50,764 nt of DNA from Aureispira sp045105775 (GTDB lineage Bacteria > Bacteroidota > Bacteroidia > Chitinophagales > Saprospiraceae), in the NCBI GenBank assembly GCA_045105775.1, contig JBGCDW010000029.1, positions 1 to 50,764 of the forward strand, in the 5' to 3' direction. The first letter of the stretch is position 1, and each line of letters starts with the position of its first letter. The position numbers and the translations under genes are program-made. Positions 26,506 through 36,301 of the stretch are shown in pieces. The notes below the pieces were generated by a model that saw nothing but the letters and a program-made list of their open reading frames with translations, did no database searches and was not told where the DNA came from.

Positions 26506-27771
26506 TTAGATAATCAAGCGCATAGGCTCTTCTAATATAGCTTTTAGTGTCTGTAAGAATTTCGCACCAGAAGCACCATCTACGACTCGGTGGTCACACG
26601 AAAGGGTCACTTTCATAAAATTAGATTCTTTCACTTCGCCATTGTCCAAGACCAATCGTGGTTTAATGCCTCCAACCGCCAAAATACAAGCATCGGGTGA
26701 ATTAATAATAGCCGTAAACTCATCAATCCCAAACATCCCCAAGTTGGAAATAGTAAAGGTATTGCCTGACATTTGCTCAGGTGTCAATTTGCGGTCGCGC
26801 GCCTTGCCTGCCAAATCGCGGATTTCTGTTGCAATTTGAGAAAGTGACTTGGTATCAGCATTGCGTACTACGGGTACAATTAAGCCTTCATCAATAGCCA
26901 CTGCAACTCCCATATTCACATAGCTGAAGGTGCGAATAACATCGCCTTGCCACGCAGCATTAATATTTTGGTGCGCTTTGAGTGCTTTGGCAGTTGCTTT
27001 TACTACAAAATCATTGAATGAAATTTTAGTATCTGACAAACCATTGATTTGCTTGCGTGTAGCCATCAACTTGTCCATGCAGATTTCCATAGTCAGGTAG
27101 AAGTGAGGGGCAGAGTACTTACTCTCACCTAAGCGACGAGCAATAACTTTGCGCATTTGGCTCACTTTGGTGTCCTCGTAGGCACCTTCTGGCTCTGGAA
27201 GTTTTATGGGTGCAGCACTTGGAGCAGGTGCCGTAGCTGCTGGTTTTGGTTGTTTGAGATAAGCCTCAATATCGCGTTTAACAATACGCCCATCATCTCC
27301 TGAACCTTTCAATTGGCTCAAATCAATGCCTTCCTCTTTGGCCATCGCCTTCGCCAAAGGAGACGCCTTGACACGGCCATCTGCTGAAGTAGCATTAGCA
27401 GTAGTTTCTTGCAAAGGCTGAGTGATTGCTTGTAGAGTTTCTTCAGAGGGAGCTTCTTCTGTAGTAGCAACGTCATCTTTGGGAGCTACACTTCCAGCTT
27501 GTTCAGCAGCCAATACAGCTTGATAATCTTCTCCTTCCTGACCAATGACAGCAATGACAGCATCCACGGGCACGGCACTCCCTTCTTCTACTCCAATATG
27601 GAGCAAAACGCCATCAAAAAAGCTCTGGAATTCCATTACGGCTTTATCTGTTTCGATTTCTGCGAGCAATTCACCAGACTCTACAGCATCTCCAACACTT
27701 TTGTGCCAAGCTACTAAAGTGCCTTCCTCCATGGTATCGCTCAAAGCGGGCATACGTACTATATCTGCCAT
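26506..27771 (-). CDS. pdhC: Pyruvate dehydrogenase complex E2 (dihydrolipoamide acetyltransferase)
   Basis: 421 residues. A single N-terminal lipoyl domain has K43 in EIETDKAVMEF. A linker follows, then the E3-binding domain near 133-170 (ASPLAKAMAKEEGIDLSQLK, GDDGRIVKRDIEAYL). The catalytic domain has SCDHRVVDG (H394, D398). The MPALSDTMEEGTLVAWHK opening is typical of the pyruvate type. It transfers acetyl groups from pyruvate to CoA. E1 genes are not adjacent, as in many Bacteroidota. It is divergent from the small lipoprotein gene at 27974 across a 200-base gap. Confidence that it is an E2 is high; pyruvate specificity is inferred. Confidence 0.92.
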   Translation of the reverse strand: MADIVRMPALSDTMEEGTLVAWHKSVGDAVESGELLAEIETDKAVMEFQSFFDGVLLHIGVEEGSAVPVDAVIAVIGQEGEDYQAVLAAEQAGSVAPKDDVATTEEAPSEETLQAITQPLQETTANATSADGRVKASPLAKAMAKEEGIDLSQLKGSGDDGRIVKRDIEAYLKQPKPAATAPAPSAAPIKLPEPEGAYEDTKVSQMRKVIARRLGESKYSAPHFYLTMEICMDKLMATRKQINGLSDTKISFNDFVVKATAKALKAHQNINAAWQGDVIRTFSYVNMGVAVAIDEGLIVPVVRNADTKSLSQIATEIRDLAGKARDRKLTPEQMSGNTFTISNLGMFGIDEFTAIINSPDACILAVGGIKPRLVLDNGEVKESNFMKVTLSCDHRVVDGASGAKFLQTLKAILEEPMRLII

Positions 27772-27973
27772 TGTAATTGTGTTTTTTTTAGGAGTTTTAA
27801 ATAGTATTTTTTATAAATTTCAACTGAGTACATCTTTATAAAAAAGATGTTGGACTAAAGATAATAAGGTTTTTCTACTCTAATAAAATTGAATAGCTTT
27901 ATTTAGCGTTAGTGATTTAGGAAAATACAAATTATTACAACAAATAAATTATTACGACTAAAATAATATAACC

Positions 27974-28612
27974 ATGCGTCTACAATTATGTTCATGGAGT
28001 CTTTTATTACTATTACTAATCGCTTGTGAAGGAGAAAAAGCACATAGTCTGGAGGAATTGAGCCAAAACAAACAAAATAGCCTACAACTTGCGGTGAGCG
28101 AAAAGATGGAGCGAGAGGATTATTTAAAACTTTTTGAGACTTTTCAGGATAAGTCGATTGAAGAAACAGAACAATACTTGAGTGGGCAAGCCATTACCCT
28201 GCAAGAAGCTTCATTTGGGTTTTATTACTTGGCCAATGCTTATGCCAAAGACAATAAAATGGATCAAGCATTATTGTATCATACCATAGCCGCAGAACAG
28301 TATCTCAATCCTCAATCCTATCTCAAACTAGCCGAACGCGAGTATTTTTTGACCAAGGATTTTGCACAAGCATTCTACTATCTACATCATGCTTTGGAGA
28401 TTGCACTAGAAATTACCCACAACAACCAAACGCACCCTATTGCCAAGAATATCAAGCACAAAGGCCAATTTTTATTACAAGAATTAGAACAAATCGCCTC
28501 CAAAGGAGGCTTTGACCGAACAGCTACTTGGGCAAAACTCAAAACAGTTATGGAAAGCGTGGTGCAGAAATATCGTACTATGTATCATGTAAAGATCAAC
28601 GCAATACAATAA
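27974..28612 (+). CDS. Small helical lipoprotein of unknown function
   Basis: 212 residues. The signal peptide MRLQLCSWSLLLLLLIAC ends in a lipobox cysteine (C18). The mature part is charged and helical, with a TPR-like alternation (FYYLANAYAKDNKMDQALLY, AEREYFLTKDFAQAFYYLHH). I do not recognise a family. The stop codon is 1 base from the start of the repeat element at 28614, so the element forms its entire 3' flank. Confidence 0.75.
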   Translation: MRLQLCSWSLLLLLLIACEGEKAHSLEELSQNKQNSLQLAVSEKMEREDYLKLFETFQDKSIEETEQYLSGQAITLQEASFGFYYLANAYAKDNKMDQALLYHTIAAEQYLNPQSYLKLAEREYFLTKDFAQAFYYLHHALEIALEITHNNQTHPIAKNIKHKGQFLLQELEQIASKGGFDRTATWAKLKTVMESVVQKYRTMYHVKINAIQ

Positions 28613-28613
28613 C

Positions 28614-28817
28614 ATTTTTTGTAGGGCAATAACGGTTATCGCGAATAGAATTTATGAAAAGAGAGCTGTTCTGATTTTTTTCATTAGCAAAGAATCGAAA
28701 ACGTGCATCCTCAGAGAGGCTGTGCGTATTTTGATGATGAAGATAAAAAAAAAAATGCTACAGCGAACCATACAACTTTATTCGGGATAACCGTTAATAT
28801 ATTGCCCTACAAAAAAT
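28614..28817. repeat. MITE-like element with nested inverted repeats
   Basis: A 204-base non-coding element. The outer arms are an 18-base perfect inverted repeat (attttttgtagggcaata at 28614-28631; its complement at 28800-28817). Inside these, a second arm acggttatcgcgaata pairs with its near-complement ttcgggataaccgt, offset by 4 bases. A purine-rich centre with an aaaaaaaaaa run separates the arms. A shorter relative is at 6957-7050. It sits between convergent genes, 1 base after one stop codon and 4 bases from the end of purF. No clear target duplication is seen. Confidence 0.75.
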
Positions 28818-28821
28818 ATTA

Positions 28822-30267
28822 TTACTGATGCTGCTTAACAGCGCGACGCTCCTGCTCTATCTGTTGCAGTGCCACATCGGCATTGGGCGTAGGATAATCA
28901 CCTGACAAACAAGCCATACAGGTATTTAAACCCATCGAATCAAATTGGGCTTTGAGTTCTTCTAATGATTGATACACCAAGGCATCGGCTCCAATATAAT
29001 CACGAATAGACTCTACCGTTCGATTGGCAGCAATAAGCTCCGTAGTCACCGACATATCAATACCATAAATACAAGGGTGTAACAATGGAGGAGCCGCAGA
29101 GATAAAGTAAATTTCGGCAGCACCTGCATCTTTCAAAATCTGTACAATGCGCTTAGACGTGGTGCCGCGTACAATAGAGTCGTCTACAACCGCTACTTTT
29201 TTGCCCTCTACTGTTTTGGCAATAGGATTGAGCTTTCGCTTAACAATATCCTCTCGTTCCGATTGTTTGGAAGAAATAAAACTGCGCCCAATGTAATTGC
29301 TCTTAACCAAGCCTCGACGGTGGGGGATGCCCAATTCCTCGGCCAAGCCCGATGCCGCAAAATAACCCGATGTGGGTACATCTATGACAATATCAGGTTC
29401 TAGTCCTGCTTCTCGTACTTTTACAGCCAATTGGCGGCCCATTTTTACCCGTTGTCCTGCTACCAAACGCTTATGCAAGTAGGAATCCTCTCTGGCAAAA
29501 TAAATAAACTCAAACACACAAAAACGCTGCTCTACACAATGCCCCTGTCGAGTATGAATTTGCTTGTTGCTATCAATAAAAATCATTTCACCAGGCAATA
29601 AATCGCGTACAACCTCATATTCCAAGTGGTCAAAACAGACCGTTTCGGATGCTATGCCGTATACAATTCCTTCGTCTGTTTCTTTTTTGCCCAAAATAAG
29701 TGGACGAATGCCATTGGGATCACAAAAGGCCAACAAACCGTGATTGGCAATGATAGACACGACAGAGTAGGCCCCTTGTACGGTTTTTTGTGTCGCCTCT
29801 ACGGCATCAAAAATATCTTCGGGACGCACATTGCCCAAATCCTTGGCAGCACGCAATTCTGATACAAAGGTATAGAGAATCAATTCCAAGTCATTGGTCG
29901 TATTGGGCAAGATATGGTGCTCTCGGTACAATCGCTCACTGATTTCTTCAAAATTGGTCACATTACCATTATGCGCCATAGAAATCCCAAAAGGATAATT
30001 GGTTCCTATAGGTTGAGCATTTTTGAGTTCATTGGAGCCGTGGGTAGTGTATCGTACATGCCCTATTCCAATATCGCCAATCAAGCGTTCCAAATGCTTT
30101 TCTTCAAATACGCTGTTGACCAATCCCAACCCTTTCTTTTCATGAAAAAGTTTCTTGAAAGTGGTAATACCTGCTGCATCTTGCCCCCGATGTTGCAGAG
30201 CCGTTAAGCCCATCATCAAATCGTAAACAATCTTTTCTCGTCCTACAAAACCTACAATTCCACACAT
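28822..30267 (-). CDS. purF: Amidophosphoribosyltransferase
   Basis: Makes phosphoribosylamine from PRPP and glutamine, the first committed purine step. The start is set at the ATG at 30267 because the next codon is the catalytic cysteine (MCGIVGFVG), which must become the N-terminus; a start at 30294 would add nine residues in front. This gives 481 residues. The Ntn glutaminase domain (RHRGQDAAG, GHVRYTTHGS) is followed by a phosphoribosyltransferase domain with VVDDSIVRGTTSK, and cysteines near the end (TCMACLSGDYPTP) fit an iron-sulfur type. It is the last gene of the purine block. Confidence 0.96.
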   Translation of the reverse strand: MCGIVGFVGREKIVYDLMMGLTALQHRGQDAAGITTFKKLFHEKKGLGLVNSVFEEKHLERLIGDIGIGHVRYTTHGSNELKNAQPIGTNYPFGISMAHNGNVTNFEEISERLYREHHILPNTTNDLELILYTFVSELRAAKDLGNVRPEDIFDAVEATQKTVQGAYSVVSIIANHGLLAFCDPNGIRPLILGKKETDEGIVYGIASETVCFDHLEYEVVRDLLPGEMIFIDSNKQIHTRQGHCVEQRFCVFEFIYFAREDSYLHKRLVAGQRVKMGRQLAVKVREAGLEPDIVIDVPTSGYFAASGLAEELGIPHRRGLVKSNYIGRSFISSKQSEREDIVKRKLNPIAKTVEGKKVAVVDDSIVRGTTSKRIVQILKDAGAAEIYFISAAPPLLHPCIYGIDMSVTTELIAANRTVESIRDYIGADALVYQSLEELKAQFDSMGLNTCMACLSGDYPTPNADVALQQIEQERRAVKQHQ

Positions 30268-30345
30268 AATAATCTCAATTATTGCTAACATCAAAAAAAT
30301 AGAACCTTGTCCTATTCTTCCAAAAAAATATTTAAATATAGGTTG

Positions 30346-30921
30346 CTAATTCGCTTCAATGACGCGTTTAATCGCTCTGCTGTAATTGGCATGTTCTACT
30401 GCCAACCCTCGACGCTCTACTTCTTCTAGTGTAGTAACATGGCTCAAATCAACAGGATATTGTTCAATAATACTTCCTGTATCCAAGCCCTCATCTACAT
30501 AATGAACAGTGATTTTTGTTGCTTTTAATCCCTGTTCAAAGGCCCATTGATAACCATTTAGACCTTGATGTTGTTGTGTATCGGCAGGATGAATATTGAT
30601 AATTCGTCCTTGATAAGCATCCACCAATACTGAAGAAAGAATACGCATGTAACCTGCCAGAATAATGTAATCTAAATCATACTCTGACAACACATCCACG
30701 ACCTCTTGATCAAATTGGTTTCTCTTTTTGCCTTTAGAGGGCAATGCCAATACCGCCAATCCAGCAGCTTTGGCCGTCTCCAATCCAGCAGCACTAGGCT
30801 TGTTGGAAAACACCAATACGATTTCGGCCAATTCCTTCAAAATTCCAGTTTGGCAAGCCTCAATAATGGCTTTCATATTGCTACCACGCCCCGAAATAAA
30901 AACGGCTAATTTCTTTTTCAT
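30346..30921 (-). CDS. purN: Phosphoribosylglycinamide formyltransferase (folate-dependent)
   Basis: Transfers a formyl group from 10-formyl-tetrahydrofolate to GAR, step three. 191 residues, slightly short of the usual 200-210. Catalytic residues are visible: N109 and H111 in INIHPA, and D147 in the DEGLDTGSI motif, with H140 before it. FISGRGSNMKAI is the phosphate-binding start. The loop after NIHPA is shorter and reads DTQQHQGLNGY rather than the usual SLLP. The start is 3 bases from the purD stop, so the two are tightly coupled. Confidence 0.93.
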   Translation of the reverse strand: MKKKLAVFISGRGSNMKAIIEACQTGILKELAEIVLVFSNKPSAAGLETAKAAGLAVLALPSKGKKRNQFDQEVVDVLSEYDLDYIILAGYMRILSSVLVDAYQGRIINIHPADTQQHQGLNGYQWAFEQGLKATKITVHYVDEGLDTGSIIEQYPVDLSHVTTLEEVERRGLAVEHANYSRAIKRVIEAN

Positions 30922-30924
30922 ACT

Positions 30925-32184
30925 CTATGACTTGTATAACCCTTTGTGTTGGCGTTGCCCAATATCTTTTCTGTAAAAATGTCCTTCAAACTGCACGTGC
31001 TCACAAGCCGCATACGCCTTATCAATGGCCTCTTGCAAACTTGAACCTTGTGCTACAATATTGAGTACACGACCACCATTATTGCACAATTGTCCATCCA
31101 TCAAACGCGTACCTGCCTGAAAAACCAAAGCCTTCTCTTGGGCAGCTTCTAAGCCATGAATTGGGAAACCTTTTTCATAGCTCTTGGGATAACCTCCCGA
31201 AACTTGCACCACATCTACAAAATACCCTTCCTCAAATTCTAATACAACCTCTCCCAATCTTCCCTCTAAGCAAGCTTTTACCACTACCGCCAAATCCGTC
31301 TTCAATGCAGGGAGCAACACCTCTGTTTCTGGATCGCCAAAACGCACATTGTATTCCAACAACTCTGGCCCCTTCGCTCCTAGCATAATTCCAAAATAAA
31401 TCACGCCTTTGTAATCCATTTGCTCGGCCTGAATACCACGCAAGGTAGGGGCTACAATTTTTTCATCAATCGCAGCTGCCAATGCTTCTGTCCAAAAAGG
31501 AACAGGACAAAAAGCACCCATACCACCTGTATTCGGGCCTTTGTCTCCATCTAGGAGTTGTTTATGATCTTGTGAAGGCAACAACAAACGAATACTTTTT
31601 CCATCGGTAAAACCAATCAAAGACAATTCATCCCCTACTATTTTTTCTTCTATTAAGAACGGACAGTCTTCGCCATATTGCTCACGCAAGGCATCGAGTG
31701 CTTCCAAAGCTTCTGCTTCATTATCACAAACAAACACGCCTTTGCCTCCTGCCAGTCCACTGTACTTAATGACCAAATCGCCCTTCATAGCACGCACCTT
31801 TTCCTCGGCAGCCGTCACCTTTTCAAACGCTTCAAACGGCGATGTTGCTACGCCATAACGCTCCATAAATTGTTTGGAAAAAATCTTGGAGCCTTCCAAT
31901 TGGGCGGCTTGTTGGCTAGGCCCTAGCACCTGAATAGTAGAATCCTTAAAAAAATCTACAATTCCTGCTGCCAAAGGCACTTCTGGCCCTACAAAAACAT
32001 ACGCAATTCCTGCTGTTTCACAAAATTGCTGAATGGCCGCAAAGTCCAAAATATCCATAGGATGGCTGTTGGGAATTCCATCACTTCCTGGCAAGGTATA
32101 TACCGCATCTTGCCCCAATGTTTGTGCTAATTTCCAAGATAGAGCATGTTCTCTACCGCCCGAACCAATAACTGCTATTTTCAT
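30925..32184 (-). CDS. purD: Phosphoribosylamine-glycine ligase
   Basis: Joins phosphoribosylamine to glycine with ATP, step two. 419 residues, normal length. The N-terminal Rossmann-like domain has VIGSGGREHALSWKL. The ATP-grasp domain has VIKYSGLAGGKGV and GPNTGGMGAFCPV, and the metal-binding segment reads EYNVRFGDPETEVLLP. A purD-type C-terminal domain closes it. It lies 9 bases after purB and 3 bases before purN on the minus strand. Confidence 0.97.
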   Translation of the reverse strand: MKIAVIGSGGREHALSWKLAQTLGQDAVYTLPGSDGIPNSHPMDILDFAAIQQFCETAGIAYVFVGPEVPLAAGIVDFFKDSTIQVLGPSQQAAQLEGSKIFSKQFMERYGVATSPFEAFEKVTAAEEKVRAMKGDLVIKYSGLAGGKGVFVCDNEAEALEALDALREQYGEDCPFLIEEKIVGDELSLIGFTDGKSIRLLLPSQDHKQLLDGDKGPNTGGMGAFCPVPFWTEALAAAIDEKIVAPTLRGIQAEQMDYKGVIYFGIMLGAKGPELLEYNVRFGDPETEVLLPALKTDLAVVVKACLEGRLGEVVLEFEEGYFVDVVQVSGGYPKSYEKGFPIHGLEAAQEKALVFQAGTRLMDGQLCNNGGRVLNIVAQGSSLQEAIDKAYAACEHVQFEGHFYRKDIGQRQHKGLYKS

Positions 32185-32193
32185 ATGATTGCA

Positions 32194-33558
32194 CTATTTC
32201 TCCAAAGCCTCTTGGGCTGTTTTTAAAGTTAATTCACAAATTCTTACCGCATCACCAATATAATCTACACTCTCCAATTGATAAATGCGTTCTTTAACAA
32301 CTTGATCTATATCCAGCCCCTTTACCAATTCCATGAGCATTTCGCGGGTTGGCTTTTGGCCACGCGATACTTTTTTGAGTAAGGTATACGGATCGTCTAC
32401 ACCTACTATTTTAAGAATCGTTTGGATAGGCTCTGTCAACAATTCTGGGCTATCGTTTAACTCCTGACGACAAACCGCTTCGTTGATTTGCAACTTGTTC
32501 AAACCACGCATCAACTCCGTCATTCCCAAAGAGGAATAGGCCAAAGCAGATCCCATATTACGCTGTACCGTAGAATCAGAAAGATCGCGTTGCATTCTAG
32601 AGCGAGACAGTTTATCCGACAAAAAACCTAGCATAGAGTTCGCCAACATCATATTGCCCTCGCTGTTCTCAAAATTGATTGGATTAACTTTGTGTGGCAT
32701 GGTAGACGAACCCACTTCGCCTGCTTTTACTTTCTCTGAGAACAAATTCTTAGAAATATACAACCAACAATCTACGTCCAAATCCAACACAATATTATTC
32801 AATTGGCGCGTCCAATTAAAATAAGTACCAAAAGTATCGTGGTCTTCGATTTGTGTGGTGCAAATATTGGGTTCTAACCCATGCTTACGCAAAAAATTAT
32901 GTGCAAACGTCAACCAATCATAATCGGGAAAAGCCGACAACATCGCTGAATAATTGCCTACTGCTCCATTGATTTTACCCAAAAAAGTAAATCGTTTGAG
33001 TTCTTTGTAGATACGTGTCATACGATTTACAAAAACCGCAAACTCCTTACCTGCGGTACTGGGCGAGGCTTTTTGACCATGGGTACGACTGGGAAAAGGC
33101 ATAGCTTTCCATTGTTCGGCCAATTCCATTAGCTTGTTCAAGACCAATTCTATCTGAGGCAAGTGCTGCTCTTCTAAGTAATCCTTGAGCATAAAATTAT
33201 ACGCCAAGTTGTTCACGTCTTCCGAGGTCAGGGCAAAGTGCAATAAATTGACATCGCGCAATTGGGTACGCTCTCTCAGAAAAATCTCACAGGCTTTTAC
33301 ATCGTGATTGGTCTCGGCTTCGATTCCTTTGATGCGTTTGTAATCCGCCTCTGTAAAGTTATCTATACAGTCCTGAATATTGGCTTTCTCGGTAGTATTC
33401 AAAGGCTCAAACAAGCCTGCTTCATCGAGCGCCAACACATAGAGCAACTCTACCTTGCACCGATAATACATCAAGCCTTTTTCAGAAAAATAGTTTCGGT
33501 GTGGAATTAATTTTCCAGCATAACGCCCATCTAAGGGAGAAATAGCATCCGTTATCAT
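32194..33558 (-). CDS. purB: Adenylosuccinate lyase
   Basis: Splits fumarate from SAICAR (step eight) and from adenylosuccinate on the AMP branch. 454 residues, the size of the E. coli-type enzyme (456) rather than the shorter Bacillus type. The fumarase/lyase signature is SSTMPHKVNPINFENSEGN, with the catalytic serine in its mobile loop; the THGQKASPS motif holds the catalytic histidine. The homotetramer is cytoplasmic. The start ATG is at 33558. It is followed by purD at 9 bases, so one transcript. Confidence 0.97.
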   Translation of the reverse strand: MITDAISPLDGRYAGKLIPHRNYFSEKGLMYYRCKVELLYVLALDEAGLFEPLNTTEKANIQDCIDNFTEADYKRIKGIEAETNHDVKACEIFLRERTQLRDVNLLHFALTSEDVNNLAYNFMLKDYLEEQHLPQIELVLNKLMELAEQWKAMPFPSRTHGQKASPSTAGKEFAVFVNRMTRIYKELKRFTFLGKINGAVGNYSAMLSAFPDYDWLTFAHNFLRKHGLEPNICTTQIEDHDTFGTYFNWTRQLNNIVLDLDVDCWLYISKNLFSEKVKAGEVGSSTMPHKVNPINFENSEGNMMLANSMLGFLSDKLSRSRMQRDLSDSTVQRNMGSALAYSSLGMTELMRGLNKLQINEAVCRQELNDSPELLTEPIQTILKIVGVDDPYTLLKKVSRGQKPTREMLMELVKGLDIDQVVKERIYQLESVDYIGDAVRICELTLKTAQEALEK

Positions 33559-33608
33559 GTTTAATTGATTATTTGTCTTAGTAATTGGGGATTTAGGTTG
33601 GCTGTAAT

Positions 33609-34520
33609 TTATCCAATCAGGCCGTGCTTTTTTAAGTTCTTGTTTAAACGCTCTTGAGAGGGCATATCGGGCAATGCCAATGCGGCACCAACTACCCGCT
33701 CATAAATTTCTTGGTAGCGACGACTAGCCTCTTCTATAATTGCTGGCACCAAGCTGTTGGGCACTTCACCAGCTACCTTATTATTGAGCATCCACTGGCG
33801 TACAAATTCTTTGTCAATTTGTGCGGCGGTAGTTGGGTTCTTAGCATAATCCGCCGCATTCCAGAAACGCGAAGAATCGGGCGTGTGCATTTCATCAATC
33901 AGAATCAATTGACCATCCAATAAACCAAATTCATACTTGGTATCTACCAAAATAATTCCACGCTCCTTCAAAAAAGCACTTCCAAAAGCAAACAACTCTA
34001 GGGCTTTTTGCTTCATTTGGGTATAAATTTCTTGGCTCACCAATCCTTGAGTAACAATCCCTTCTTCATCAATAGGCGTATCGTCTTTGTCTTTGGTTGT
34101 TGGGGTCAGAATAGGATTTTCAAACGCTTGATTTTTGGTCAAGCCCTCTCCTACTGTTGCGCCACTAAAGGTACGTTCACCCGCTTGGTAGCCTCTCCAC
34201 ATAGAACCTGTTAAGTAACCACGCACCACCATTTCTACCCGAATGGGTTCGGCTTCCTTCACCAAGGTAGCACAAGGATCTATTTGCTCAATAATATGAT
34301 TATCAATAATAGAAGCCGTTTGCTCAAACCAAAAATTAGCAATACCATTCAATACAGCCCCCTTGGTAGGAATAGGCGTTTCCAATACTTTATTAAAAGC
34401 AGAAAGACGATCCGTTACCACAATCATTCGGGTAGTTTCATCAATTCTGATACTATCTCTTACTTTTCCCTGATGTATCGTTTCCAATTCTGTAGAAACA
34501 AATTTGGTTAAGCAATCCAT
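33609..34520 (-). CDS. purC: SAICAR synthase (phosphoribosylaminoimidazole-succinocarboxamide synthase)
   Basis: Adds aspartate to CAIR with ATP, step seven. 303 residues, the longer yeast-like form rather than the 237-residue E. coli form. Motifs: GKVRDSI near the start, VTDRLSAFNKVL, VRGYLTGSMWRGY and LVDTKYEFGL followed by IDEMHTPDSSRFW. It is 50 bases ahead of purB and 86 bases behind purH. The purH-purC gap holds a 12-base imperfect inverted repeat (34545-34590) without a T-tract, so it is probably not a terminator. Confidence 0.96.
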   Translation of the reverse strand: MDCLTKFVSTELETIHQGKVRDSIRIDETTRMIVVTDRLSAFNKVLETPIPTKGAVLNGIANFWFEQTASIIDNHIIEQIDPCATLVKEAEPIRVEMVVRGYLTGSMWRGYQAGERTFSGATVGEGLTKNQAFENPILTPTTKDKDDTPIDEEGIVTQGLVSQEIYTQMKQKALELFAFGSAFLKERGIILVDTKYEFGLLDGQLILIDEMHTPDSSRFWNAADYAKNPTTAAQIDKEFVRQWMLNNKVAGEVPNSLVPAIIEEASRRYQEIYERVVGAALALPDMPSQERLNKNLKKHGLIG

Positions 34521-34606
34521 GTTCTTCTATGTTTTTTATAGATACTACTTGGTGGATTTATGATGATAACACTAGCGCATCCACTAAGTAGCCGTTTAAT
34601 GAACGA

Positions 34607-36220
34607 TTAATGTTTGAAATGACGAATTCCTGTAAAGACCATAGCCGTATCCAATTCATCGCAAGCCGCAATAACCGACTTGTCGCGAATAGACCCACCA
34701 GGCTGTACTATTTTTCTTACACCTGCGGCAGCGGCCAATTCTACATTATCAGCAAAAGGGAAAAAGGCATCCGAAATTAGCCAAGCATTGCCCAGTTCTT
34801 GTGCAACATAAGTCTCAAAGTCATTGCCTGTGTACTCATTTTTCAAATTCTCACGGCACTTCTCAATCGCCAGTTTAGTAGCGATTAGGCGGTTGGGCTG
34901 TCCTGCCCCCATTCCCAACAATTGGGCATAGCCATCCTTGAAACGCACCACTGCAATAGAATTGGATTTGATAGTTTTGATAGCACGCAAACCAAACTCA
35001 ATCAAGGGTTGTTCTTGCACCATATCTACGGTTTTAGCCGTTACCACCTCTAATTTGCTGTGCAATTGGTTGTCTGCATCTTGCGCCAATAAACTACCGT
35101 TGAGGTAGCGATAATCTACAGCCGCATCTAGCTGTTCAATATCCATTTTGATAATTCTAAGATTCTTATGCTGTTGCAAATACGCCAATGCGTCTGCTGT
35201 AAAATCTGGTGCTACTACCACTTCTACAAACTTGCGCTTGCTTCTGTCTGGATTTTTCAACTCAAAAAACTGCACCGTCTCCAAAGCTACGGTTCTATTA
35301 AAAGCAATGATAGACCCAAAAGCAGAAATAGGATCGCCTGCCCAAGCCAAACGCAATAAATCTGCTTGATCGTCTCCTTCGCACAAACCACATGGATTGC
35401 TGTGTTTGATAACAGAACAAGCAGGGCGCGTGGCTTCGCGAATGGACTCAATAGCACCATTGATATCCAAAATATTGTTAAAAGACAACGCCTTGCCGTG
35501 CAATACTTGCATATCAAACAAGGAATTGGCTGGCCCCGTTTGGCGGTAGAATAGTGCTTTTTGGTGGCTGTTTTCGCCATAACGCAATACTTTGCCTTGC
35601 TCAAAACGCAAACGCAAAGACTCTACGGCTTCCTCTTTGTCCATTGTAGTAGCAATCAAGGAGTCGTAATCTGCCGTGTGATTAAAGGCTCTAGTCATCA
35701 TGGATTTGCGAAAAGCATAGCTGGTGGCCCCTTCATGGGTACGCAACTCTGCTGTTAGGGCTGCATAATCGCTTGGTTGTGTAAGCGTGGTGACGTATTT
35801 GAAGTTTTTGGCGGCTGCTCGAATCATGGTTGGGCCTCCAATATCAATATTCTCAATTAAGGTTTCAAAATCAGCCCCTTGCTTCAATACCTGCTCAAAA
35901 GGATACAAATTACAAACCACCAAATCAATGGCCTCAATGTTCAAACCCGCTGCTTCTTCAGCATCTTTCTCGCGATCAAATAACAAGGCAGATTCGATGT
36001 TGAAAGAAATAGTTTTCATACGCCCCCCAAATGCCTCTGGGTTGCCTGTTACACTACTGATGTCTGTAGTCTTGATACCTGCTGCCTCCAATTGGCGTTG
36101 AGTGCCTCCTGTAGAAATAATTTCACAGCCCAAAGCCACCAAAGCTTGTGCTAATTCTACTACCGCTGTTTTGTCAGAAACGCTAATTAATGCTCGTTTG
36201 ATAGGAACCAAAAGATCCAT
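34607..36220 (-). CDS. purH: Bifunctional AICAR formyltransferase/IMP cyclohydrolase
   Basis: Carries out the last two steps to IMP. 537 residues. The N-terminal MGS-like cyclohydrolase domain has ISVSDKTAVVELAQAL and ISTGGTQRQLE. The C-terminal transformylase domain carries KHSNPCG with the catalytic lysine-histidine pair, and SDAFFPFADNVE and PGGSIRDKSVI near the end. It is the first gene of the purHCBDNF run. A promoter-like sequence and a hairpin lie in the 202-base gap upstream. Confidence 0.97.
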   Translation of the reverse strand: MDLLVPIKRALISVSDKTAVVELAQALVALGCEIISTGGTQRQLEAAGIKTTDISSVTGNPEAFGGRMKTISFNIESALLFDREKDAEEAAGLNIEAIDLVVCNLYPFEQVLKQGADFETLIENIDIGGPTMIRAAAKNFKYVTTLTQPSDYAALTAELRTHEGATSYAFRKSMMTRAFNHTADYDSLIATTMDKEEAVESLRLRFEQGKVLRYGENSHQKALFYRQTGPANSLFDMQVLHGKALSFNNILDINGAIESIREATRPACSVIKHSNPCGLCEGDDQADLLRLAWAGDPISAFGSIIAFNRTVALETVQFFELKNPDRSKRKFVEVVVAPDFTADALAYLQQHKNLRIIKMDIEQLDAAVDYRYLNGSLLAQDADNQLHSKLEVVTAKTVDMVQEQPLIEFGLRAIKTIKSNSIAVVRFKDGYAQLLGMGAGQPNRLIATKLAIEKCRENLKNEYTGNDFETYVAQELGNAWLISDAFFPFADNVELAAAAGVRKIVQPGGSIRDKSVIAACDELDTAMVFTGIRHFKH

Positions 36221-36259
36221 GTTGTTGTCTTGTTTTGATTGATTATTATAGAAAAAAAT

Positions 36260-36292
36260 AGAGTCTACTCAGACTGCTGCCGAGTAGACTCT
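36260..36292 (-). terminator. Hairpin terminator or attenuator between purQ and purH
   Basis: A perfect 11-base stem (agagtctactc / gagtagactct) with an 11-base loop is followed on the minus strand by a TATTTTTTTC tract. It lies 131 bases after the purQ stop and 40 bases before the purH ATG. Confidence 0.85.
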
Positions 36293-36301
36293 AGATGGCC
36301 T

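Noticed and set aside
28614..28817. The repeat element as a simple bidirectional terminator for the convergent genes
   Set aside because: The outer arms end in A runs rather than T runs in the direction of each transcript, the arms are about 170 bases apart, and part of the sequence recurs elsewhere without convergent genes.
34545..34590. Terminator in the purH-purC gap
   Set aside because: The 12-base imperfect inverted repeat has a loop of about 21 bases and no T-tract on the transcribed strand.
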